A DNA stretch of 64,000 nt. Origin: Chiua virens. Its lineage: Eukaryota; Basidiomycota; Agaricomycetes; Boletales; Boletaceae. This document shows positions 11,949-20,355 of this stretch, one piece after another. The stretch covers positions 1,798,001-1,862,000 of the forward strand of contig JAHNUO010000002.1 of NCBI GenBank assembly GCA_019787685.1. The letters are read 5' to 3'. A model generated the notes under the pieces. The model was not told where the DNA came from. It searched no databases and saw only the letters and a list, made by a program, of their open reading frames with translations. The position numbers and the translations under genes are program-made. Numbering within the stretch: the stretch's first letter is position 1; each line of letters begins with the position of its first letter.

Positions 11949-13742
11949 CTACTCCTCTATCCAATCATCCTGTCTCACACGTCCAACATACCGCTTAACC
12001 CATGCCGGCCGCTGAGCATGTTGAGCCTGTAGTTGTTGTCTAGATGCACGACTCCGATGCTCTTCCTCACTTGGCACTTGTTCATCGTTTCTCACATCCA
12101 CATCCCGTTCAATGCTGTTCATTTCCGTACGTAGCCGACTTTCCCGCTGACGAAGGGCAACTCTTCTCCGGTTATACACCTCTGGGTGCAAGGTAACCAA
12201 GAGGAGAGAGAAGAAGGTCATCACTTTGCGAGTGAAAGTCGGTGGTTCAGGAACTATGGTGGATTGTTGCAGGGGCCACAGTAGTTTGTTCTCCGAATGG
12301 ACATTTGCAAGAGCGAGGCTATCCACGATCCCATTCGACTGCCTTGGTATTGGAGGTCCTTGCATTTGCTGAGCGTCACGGATGTGTTCGGCATTCGGAG
12401 TGCGAGCCGGTGATTGCTGAGGATTGCGATCTCCAGCATGGTCGTTGTCTCGACCAACGGGAGCAGCAGCTGGAGCAGCATCAGCGGCACCTCCAGCCTG
12501 CGCGCCATTCACTCCAACCCCCACCCCATTTTCGCCAGCCCTGTCACCCGGTCGTAGAATAACGATGCGGACATGGGTCCACATCTCGTAAATGATCCAC
12601 GCAATAAGACACAATCCAAGCAAGGGCTTGCGTGTCGGGGAAAAGAAATAGAGTAGGAGCACCGTTCGAAAAACGACCATCAACAACGGAGCGAGGAGCG
12701 CGCGCATGGGTATCTCTCTGATAACATTTCCTTCGGCTTGCTCCGGGTTGGCAGGTGCTCCGGCGGCATCCTGTTGAACGGTGATACCGACATTGGCATT
12801 CGGCACAGCTCGAAGGGGCGGAAGACCAAGCTCTTGGAGGAGATCGTTCACATGCGGAGGAACGGACTGGAGTGTTTGGATCCGACGAGGTAGGAGTGGG
12901 CAACGGTCTCGTTGATGGCGAAGAGAGGATAGAGAAGGTATAGGTGAGAACATGAAGAGCATGCAACTGCAAAGGAGAAGGAGCACCCCTGGGGGTTTGA
13001 AGGGATAGATATCGTTTTCCTCTACAAGCATAATTAGAACAAAAAGAGACATTAGGTGAAGCTTTCATACTCAATAATGGTAATTTTGTAGTCAAGGGGG
13101 TCGGTAGTGGGACTCGCCAACGGAGGGATAGCGTCCAAGACATCAGGCCAAAGATACCCCATCCGTTCGAGGGTAAGTCTTGCCTCACTCCGCTTGACAT
13201 CCATGTCTTCTAGTGGACTAGGAGCAGCCAGCCGAGAGCTGGAAAGCCAGGAGAGTGCCTGTGAGTGCTTGAAGTGAACGAATGCAAGACTACCATTCGA
13301 GTGCAAGGTAGTAGTAGGAGTAGCGAACGAATGTTGTTGGGATTCTGACAGAGGACTTTGTAGAGTTGGATAAGGCGCGGCATGCGAGGAAGGAGTCATT
13401 GTAGCATTGGCACTTGGTGGGTCACTCGTCCAAGCGGACGGTCGTACAGACAGATGGACAGTACGTTGATCATCCTGATGCTAGGCGGACAGCAAAGGTG
13501 AGTGCTTGAACGGGACACCCTTATACTCATCTTACCGGCCATAGTTCGCTGATTTTCTCCTGCTCGTCCAAGGAGCGACCTCTCCAAATCACACGCTGGC
13601 CGTCGGGTCGAGGATGCCCAATGCACACGGTGGATATGGCCTGTTTGACATCTAGCACAGTTGCACCTTCAAATACTTGGATGTCGAAAGAACTCGAATA
13701 CGCGGGCAACTCGACGCGAATGACCACAGTGGGGACGGACAT
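11949..13742 (-). CDS. Ubiquitin-like-domain membrane protein, HERP/USA1-like (ER-associated degradation)
   Basis: The N-terminus from ATG 13742 reads as a ubiquitin-like fold: VVIRVELPAYSSSFDIQVFE, ATVLDVKQAIS, then PRPDGQRVIWRGRSLDEQEK. A Ser/Pro linker exon follows. A C-terminal part of about 350 residues holds hydrophobic segments (VLLLLCSCMLFMFS, LLMVVFRTVLLLYFF, LLGLCLIAWIIYEMW), an Ala/Gly-rich spacer, a further helix (VMTFFSLLLVTLHP) and a basic cytosolic end. A ubiquitin-like domain followed by paired helices is the architecture of HERPUD1 and yeast Usa1, which scaffold the Hrd1 ligase in the ER membrane. The overall match is by layout more than by diagnostic residues. At least two introns are present. 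An in-frame ATG at 13769 is an alternative start. Confidence 0.65.
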
Positions 13743-13844
13743 GGTGACAAGCATGGACGATGGTAACAAGTTAACCCCACATTAACTTCTGTATACGTGG
13801 AGGTCACGTGATACTTACTTCAGATCAGTAGTAGGACTAGATTT

Positions 13845-15173
13845 CTATAGTAGAGAAATCTCCAGTGTACGTCCTTCCTTGGAGCTTTGGTATGCTAGCT
13901 CGATCATCTCTATGACCTGTGTAGTCTCTGCCCATTTAACCTCCAACTCCTTGTTCTCTCGGATAGCTTCAGCTAGGTTCTTGAACAATCCAATATATTG
14001 GCCTGGCGCTTCCGAAGGCCAGCTTGGATACAAATCAATACTAGTGTATTGAAGTAAGAAAGAATTTTCTTACATGGCTTTAGTAATGGTCTTGTCGTCT
14101 GCCGCGATGTTTTCAACCGTGCCATAGATTTCCTGGGGTTCCAGACCATAACCGGGCTCAAAGATACCTTGTACAGTGGGCATAGCCTTGAGCTGTTCTT
14201 CTTGCGTATCCAGGCCATACTTTGTAAACACTCCTCTGGTGCCACGGACAAGGTAACGTAGCTGTGGCGCCTTGGCAGACAGGATGTGCGAGCGAAGCAG
14301 CACAGTGAATGCATTGGGGAAAGGATGTCCAGCGTTGTAGTGCAAGTAAATCGTGAACTGTGGTTGCATATCCGTTAATACTTTTTCCATGAGATATAAC
14401 TAGTACGTACAATATCATCAACTTCAGGTTTTGTGACCCCTCGTATGTTCTGGATAAACGCAGTGATCTTGGCTGGTCGGCCGAAGAGATTTAATGCTTG
14501 ATCCAGAAGGTGCGATCCAAGATCATAAACAGCACCTGCACTGTCCTTCCAGGATGACCTGATGCCCTGGCGGTATCTATCATAGCTGGAATTCGTTGCT
14601 CATTACTGGTGATCTAATCATCGGGTGATCTGGCCTACTCACTGGGATTCAAACTCAAGCAGATTCCCAAGATATTGTGGAGACGAAGAAGGAAGCGCTA
14701 AGAGCTGTTTGAGCGCAATATGATCGGAGTCCCATCGCCTGTTCTGGTATCCGTACAAAATCAGACCCTTTGATTTTGCGATTGCGCCAAGCGCTTGGGC
14801 CTGCGTCACAGTTTCGGTGACCGGTTTATCGACAAGGACTATTGGGAAGTCAGGATATTTTGGAAATGGGAATGAGGATTCACTTGCCATGTTTTCCAGC
14901 TTCAAGGGCGGCCTTTGCTAAGGGATAGTGAGTGTCATTGGGAGTACCAACAATGACAAGTTCAATTTCTTGATCGTTAACGACCTCTTCGATGGTCCTG
15001 TATATCTTCATTTCAACGCCGAAACGTTCTTTGACTTTTCCCCCAGGAGACTGCGGGTTGCGTTCTAGCACGGCATAAAGGGTGAATAGCTCGGGAAGAG
15101 CAAGGACGAAGGGGACATGAAAGGTTAATCCTGCGAGGCCGACGCCGAGTACACAAGTCTTGATTGGTGCCAT
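13845..15173 (-). CDS. Gfo/Idh/MocA-family NAD(P)-dependent oxidoreductase
   Basis: Five or so exons encode about 370 residues. The N-terminal Rossmann fold reads KTCVLGVGLAGLTFHVPFV and ELVIVGTPNDTHYPLAKAAL. The family signature VLVDKPVTETVTQAQAL holds the conserved lysine of the E/D-K-P motif, and NRRWDSDHIALKQLL follows. The C-terminal alpha/beta domain contains GAVYDLGSHLLDQALNLFG with the conserved Asp and His, then GTRGVFTKYGLDTQEEQLK and a final EMIELAYQSSKEGRTLEI. This is a complete member of the family that oxidises sugars, inositol or other polyols. The pattern is typical of the fungal and bacterial YdgJ-like group, but the substrate is unknown. Its start codon is only about 190 bases from the transposon, so its promoter is probably affected by the insertion. 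Confidence 0.85.
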
Positions 15174-15361
15174 CGACAGACACTTGAGATACCTGAGATT
15201 GAAAACTTGAATCAAGGGAATATCTATGCCATACTACCATGCGGTCGTCGAGCTTATATAGACCACTTCACTGGCAGATGGTCATCGACGGGCCGCTCCA
15301 GGTATACAGCCACTGATCTGTCCGTCGTTTTGATTTGTTCCGATCCGGTCCGGTCGATCCG

Positions 15362-15570
15362 TTACTGTCCTTTTCAGGAAGGTTGGCACCGTGGGAATTT
15401 TAGTACAAAACTTCGCTCGCCCCTGGCCAACGAATAACTCCTCAATACCTGAATGGAACGCTTCGGTGACAACACCATTCGACTCGGAATGGGTGATAGA
15501 ATGTCTTCCAAGTGGTCCGATACCAGAAAATTAAGTTTTGAAATTTCGTGTTTTCCGGCCTTCGGCGTTG
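15362..15570 (+). repeat. Left terminal inverted repeat of the transposon
   Basis: Bases 15362-15402 match the reverse complement of 20207-20247 at every position. Matching islands continue to 15570, including the blocks GACAACACCA, GTGGTCCGA, GAAATTTCG and TCGGCGTTG in the same order. It starts with TTACTGTCC, of which TA is the likely target duplication. Confidence 0.88.
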
Positions 15571-15689
15571 TAGTGTGTAGTCACACTTTCAATTTCTCGG
15601 TACAATAGAATGATCAATCGATGTATATTGCGAACACAAACGACTAGACGTGATATGAGAAGCTTATACTGTAGATACTTGACTACTAG

Positions 15690-18068
15690 CTAAAGTTCGT
15701 CGGGTATAATTAATCTTCCTGCCTGTATAGCCTGTATGTCGCACTCTACACGCTGGAAAATAAAAATTGCTGTCCCGAGTTGGATCCCCAGCAGTTGCTG
15801 AAGCTTGGGGACCTCGATCCAGTTGGTTGAAATCTGGGAAATGTCAATAAACCCTTCGCTCTCCAATTTCAACCCCAATTCTACCCAATCAACACCGGGC
15901 GGAGACTTCTTCATGCGTTTCGCCGTAAATTTGAACCAGCTGGCAATGCCAGGGAGTGATAGCATAGGATCAATGGACTTGGTGTTTGACATGACATCTG
16001 CAGGATTGCTTTCAGAGCGGAATATGCTTGCATTAGAACTGCCAGTGGGAGTGTTGGTCGGTTGTGGAGATGGAGTACGGTATGGCAAGGTGCTGGGCGC
16101 AGGAGGACTGAGATTTGTCAGCTGTGGCAGTGGTGTGTATGTGACTGGTTGCGAGCTGGGCACATTCCACGGTGGAAAGACATTGATGACCGGCTGAGTA
16201 GCAGCATGCATGGAAGGATGTCCACATGCAATGTGAGCTGTGGCGGCGTGTTGAACTGTCTGATCAGGATCTGTGACAGAGCTGTCGCTGTTCATATTAC
16301 GTGTACGTGGCCGTGCTTGGTGAGTACGTATAGCATCTGGCTTTTCGTCAACTGTTGTCCTTTTGTCCATCTAATAATATATATGTTGTCAGGGAGGAAA
16401 ACGGAGGAAAACGGAAGACTTACAACTTCAAATGCCCAGTATGCGAGGTTGCTTTGAGTCAAGGGATAGCAAACATTGCTTTCGTTGTGGTGATAGCAGT
16501 ACACAGGCATTTTGGAGGCCTTTGAATGTGCGTCACACCTCCACCGTTCTTCAAGCAACTTTACAACCTCTTCTTGTTCAGCAAATCCCTGGATTTCTTC
16601 TGTGGACGGCTTCTGTTTGGACGATGATCTTGATCCAGAGGCTTTCGTGCCCTAAAAAGATGTGAGGAACATTAGGAAAAGTTGGCGTATTTGTGTACAT
16701 ACCAGTTTAGCGCTGTTGCGATCAGATGTGTCGATTGGCCCATCATTGTTCTCTGTGCTCGCATCTTCAAAGATAATCTGCACATTCTTCAAAGCTCGGG
16801 TAGATACCCGTCCACTTGGGAGGCGCTGGGGAACAATGAGTAGTCGCATTCTTTGCATGAACAATTTGAGTTCTTCGTCCGACTGAAGTGAAGTAAAGGC
16901 AGCCTTTGCCTTGTCAGAATCCAGACGATACTGGAGCTGCACTAGTCCTGGGAATCGATGGAGTTTCTGTGCGACAATCCTGCGGAGCTTGTCGAGAGTA
17001 ACAGAGGATGATATCTGGAAGGGAGCCAGGGATACTTTTCCTTGACCACGCTGAACGGCACATTGACATTGAATCTCGAATTCTAACACAAAAAAAAACG
17101 GTCAAAAGGAGCACCACAGATGAAGAGATGACTTACTGCACGTCGCAGGATCATCGGGGTCACTTTCAAGCTGTGCTGATGCCATGCTTTTGCCCATAGC
17201 TTTGGGAAGGCACTTCGGTGGCTTCATGCTCTGGCTACGCACGTAGAGCCCTTCCATGTCATCTTCTGAGTCCTCATCCTCGATCTGATCAATAGCCATC
17301 CCAAATAACTCTGCTTCATCTGGGCTCGCCGCTTCATCCTCGCTATGCGCCTCCATGTCTTCATCCGAAGCCATGACACCTACTTGCTTGCCAGTGATGA
17401 CGCTCAGGACCTCAGCTGTATCGGGAAGCTGGCTTGAGCCTCGAAACTGCCAGTGAGCAGCATTGAGATCATCGCTGGACTCGTCAAGTTCAGGAACGGC
17501 CTCAAGGGCACCAAAAGCTGGTGTGCAGACCCAAGGTTCTTCTTCAGAGGGTGAGTGACGTTGACGCTTGAGCACAGGCTGATGGATAGTAGGTTCTGTT
17601 GCTGTGGGGACTGCCTTCCGTTTACCTGCCAGTGCTTGTGAGGTCGATGCTGCAGTAGTCGCTTGGGGCTTAGATTGGAGAGCCTGGCCGCCCTGGCCGC
17701 TGGTAGCTTTGCTAGCATGACTAGTCATGACAGGCCTGCTTCTCACATTGCAGCTGGATCCTAGTACTAAGGGTGCAGGTGGTGCACTCTGACTGCGCGA
17801 ACGAGTACCAGTAGTAGAACTCTCTTCGAAGATGCACGGCAAGGATTTCTTGGCACATAGACTGCACAGAGTGGAGCCCTCCTCGATAACACAGGCTGTC
17901 TTGCGTGCATGACAGTTTGTGCACGCCCGCTTTCCTGGTAGTGCCACAAGTCAGTGGCAACTCGGAGGTTGTCGTTTGAATTCTAACCCTACCTTTCTTG
18001 ACAGCCACGTGTTCTACAGCCTCTACAGTAGGTAAAGGGTTGGTCTTCTTGTGTTTTCTAGGGGACAT
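15690..18068 (-). CDS. Transposon-borne Zn2Cys6 protein with PB1/ubiquitin-like, Cys/His and SAM-like regions
   Basis: Starting at ATG 18068, the spliced protein has about 690 residues. After MSPRKHKKTNPLPT and one intron comes KRACTNCHARKTAC, eight residues, then CSLCAKKSLPC. This is an exact fungal Zn2Cys6 pattern (C-x2-C-x6-C-x8-C-x2-C-x6-C). A long acidic Ser/Pro-rich middle follows. Next is a region of about 120 residues starting FEIQCQCAVQRGQG that looks like a ubiquitin/PB1-type fold. A Cys/His segment (WRCDAHSK, then YCYHHNES and CYPLTQSNLAYWAF) is next. The C-terminus (IASWFKFTAKR to QLLGIQLGTAIFIFQ) resembles a SAM-like helical domain. Such domains recur in large agaricomycete gene families, but I cannot name this one. 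All joins keep the frame. It lies inside the inverted repeats, in the same orientation as the transposase, and may be an accessory or regulatory protein of the element. Confidence 0.8.
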
Positions 18069-18767
18069 TGAGAGACAGGCGAACAGTGAAGCTCAAGCCC
18101 AGGTCGTGAAGAAATGCTGTGTCAAATTTATCGTCAAATACACGTTGTCGCTTCGCTTGCAGTCGCAGTCACAATGACAAAATCAAGTGATCAAGCAGTT
18201 CTCTTAGCCGACTTTTGTCAAGACTCTCACTGGAAAGACCAAGATTCAGGACGAGGGAGGCATCCCTCCCGACCAACAACGTCTATGCTCCATTTTGGTA
18301 TGTTGATCACTCAGATTTACTACGTCTGTTTTGATTCACTCCAAACTTGAAGTCCTTCATCTCCGTGGTGGTATGCAAATCTTTGTCAAGATCCTAGGTA
18401 AGATTATCACTGGTGTTTCACAGTTTCACCGTGAAGCTGCCCCACTTCATAGCATATGCTCTCCACAGGCCCGGGACCAAGCCCCACTCTTTCATTTGGA
18501 ATTGTTTCCGGAGTATCCCCTTGTTCCAATTCCACTGCGAAGTTGCCCCATTTCATAGCCTACACTTTTCACAGGACTGAGCGTCACTCTTAGTGTATCA
18601 TTCGTGCCATGTACTATAATTTCTATCTCAATTTTCAATGCACCACGCATTTTCACCTTATATTTTGCGGGAAGCAAGCAATGCAGCCACATTCAAACAC
18701 GACGCTGGCACCAATGATGAGGACAATGGGTTGTTGTGCATACAAGACGAATACAAAGACAGTAGTA
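18069..18767. other. Intergenic segment between the two transposon genes
   Basis: About 700 bases lie between the start of the Zn2Cys6 gene and the stop of the transposase gene. It should contain the promoter of the former and the 3' end of the latter. Apart from one direct repeat (18429-18468 and 18536-18575) I see no coding exon. Confidence 0.6.
18429..18575 (+). repeat. Pair of imperfect 40-base direct repeats inside the transposon
   Basis: Two copies, starting near 18429 and 18536, share the order GAAG-TGCCCCA-TTCATAGC, then CACAGG about 15 bases later. Their period is about 107 bases. They may be subterminal or promoter binding sites of the element. The function is not shown by the sequence. 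Confidence 0.6.
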
Positions 18768-19976
18768 TTAGATGTATCCACAATGAGAGAACCAGCCATA
18801 CGAATCCTGAGGAGTGATATCATGTAGCGCCCTAAGCAATGTAATATATACCTCCCGATCACTCATCCTCGTCATTGCCATCCGTATATAGTCACCATTC
18901 CTACGGAGGTGATACTTCATTGCCGAGAAAGCAAGCTCGATTGGATTCAGGTCAGGGGAATACGGTGGTAAGAATTCACACCGCATTCCTCTACAAAGAT
19001 AGTCAGTCCGTAAATCAAATAATGAAACAGAGCCATGGCATACCTTGAGTGAATGAGATTCTGGATATCGGGATGCTTGTGAATCCGGCAGTTGTCCATT
19101 ACGATCACAGAGTTCGCGGCGGGAAATGGTTGCATGTGATCGAGAAGTTGCATAACAAATCGCGTAAAGTTTTCAGTACAGAATGATCCTTCAACGATGC
19201 TGCAGTGTAGGATACCATCCTGGAGTGAAAGCGCAGGGAGAACTGAGAATCTGTATAATAGTCGGTATTGATTGTACTGTACCATCAAATCACTTACCTT
19301 CGACCGCGTACAAAAAATGCCTTGCGCTGTGCCTTGGTTCCTCTAATTGACCATGCACGGCCACGATATGTGGTTCGACGGTCAACAGAACTCTCGTCGA
19401 CAAAGACAAGCTGCTCAGCTGTATATTTTCCAATGCGAGTATGGTAATCAAGCCGCTTTTCAGCAGACCGCTCTGCTGCAACACGTGTAATCTGAACGAA
19501 TGCAGCAACGATCAATACATTGAATCATGTACTATACACGAACCTACCTTTTTCATTGTGAAACCTGCGTTTTGCAGTGTTCTCCATATGGTTGCACACG
19601 AAACCTGAACACCAGAGGATGCAGCTAGCATTTCCCGAAGCTCATCTAGATAAACATCTGGCATTTTCTCCACCGTACCCAAAAGAAACTGCAATGGTAA
19701 ATTCAATTCGCGATACTGTACGGACAACATGGTACATACCTCAACATCTACATCGCGAAGATGCCGATTTCTCACTTTCTCATGGGCCTCAGGCTTTTGG
19801 TCTGAGTCTTTGCCCGGGTTGGGAACAGATCCATGCACACGAAAATGAGTCATTACCCGATGGATGGATCGAACTGACACATCTAAGCTTGCACCAATTT
19901 GTTCATAAGTGAGGAGTTTAGAGAGGCGCACAATGCCCCACTGAATCTCGGGGCTTGATTGCTGACCGTGTGGCAT
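18768..19976 (-). CDS. Tc1-type DD34E transposase
   Basis: Five exons keep one frame from ATG 19976 (MPHGQQSSPEIQWGI) to the stop at 18768, about 335 residues. The N-terminus is a helix-turn-helix region (YEQIGASLDVSVRSIHRVM), then CATIWRTLQNAGFTMKK. The catalytic DDE domain shows the first Asp in VFVDESSVDRRTTYRGRAW, the second in VIVMDNCRIHKHPDI and the Glu in PPYSPDLNPIELAF. Exactly 34 residues separate the second Asp from the Glu, the Tc1 spacing, and this fits the TA target duplication. The introns lie at about 19692-19741, 19497-19551, 19254-19304 and 18989-19044. No stop or frameshift breaks the gene, so the enzyme could be active. It should cut and join DNA at the element's inverted repeats. 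Confidence 0.9.
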
Positions 19977-20037
19977 CACTGCGACACCGTTTTGAATGTC
20001 AGAACAGCATACAGAGTATAAAAACTTACCAGGCTCG

Positions 20038-20247
20038 CAACGCCGAGGCCCCGAAATACCGAAATTTCGAAATGTCGTTTTCTCCCTTCGGACCACCTGA
20101 AATCTCTTCTCCCAAGTATTCCAAGTCAAGTGGTGTTGTCTCCGAAAGATTCTGAGTAACCGTTGAGGAGATAAAGGCGACCGAAAGTGAGACATGTTTT
20201 TAGAAGTAAAATTCCCACGGTGCCAACCTTCCTGAAAAGGACAGTAA
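20038..20247 (-). repeat. Right terminal inverted repeat of the transposon
   Basis: This is the inverted partner of 15362-15570. It forms the leader region upstream of the transposase start codon. The transposase frame happens to stay open through it, which gives a misleading upstream ATG at 20252. Confidence 0.88.
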
Positions 20248-20260
20248 GCCATTTATAAAA

Positions 20261-20313
20261 CACGTGACCTTTTTATGACATCACGACACGTGATCTTATA
20301 TGTCCGCCACGTG
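20261..20313. promoter_or_regulatory. Cluster of three CACGTG sites upstream of GH9
   Basis: The palindrome CACGTG occurs at 20261, 20287 and 20308, each followed by A, within 53 bases of the 109-base stretch between the transposon end and the GH9 start codon. CACGTG is the core E-box of bHLH factors such as Cbf1 and Pho4. Three copies in so short a space suggest a real control element, but binding is inferred. Confidence 0.5.
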
Positions 20314-20355
20314 ATCGCGTGTTGAGAAACGTTCACTGTTCCGTGACTCAACGGT

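Larger units (their letters stand above)
15365..20244 (-). mobile_element. Two-gene Tc1/mariner-like DNA transposon with long terminal inverted repeats
   Basis: The sequence starting at 15362 recurs as its reverse complement ending at 20247. The outermost 41 bases are identical, and weaker similarity continues for about 210 bases on each side. At both ends the repeat begins directly after a TA dinucleotide (15363-15364 and 20245-20246), as expected for the TA target-site duplication of Tc1/mariner elements. Inside, on the minus strand, lie a DD34E transposase (18768-19976) and a Zn2Cys6 protein gene (15690-18068). Both have complete reading frames once introns are removed. The element is about 4.9 kb. 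It lies between the oppositely directed oxidoreductase and GH9 genes, within about 190 and 110 bases of their start codons. The intact genes and perfect ends suggest recent activity. The boundaries are read directly; the claim of mobility is inference. Confidence 0.82.

Noticed and set aside
12242..12562. Plus-strand open frame of 106 residues opposite the HERP/USA1-like gene
   Set aside because: It has no domain or family feature and lies fully inside a supported minus-strand exon.
15362..15570. First read as a lone, degenerate 5' fragment of the transposase element
   Set aside because: It is in the opposite orientation to the copy at 20038-20247, has identical terminal bases and abuts TA. 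It therefore fits better as the other end of one element that spans both genes.
19976..20252. Longer transposase starting at ATG 20252
   Set aside because: The extra 92 residues are simply the inverted repeat read in an open frame. The conserved helix-turn-helix protein begins after ATG 19976, and the same repeat at the left end encodes nothing.
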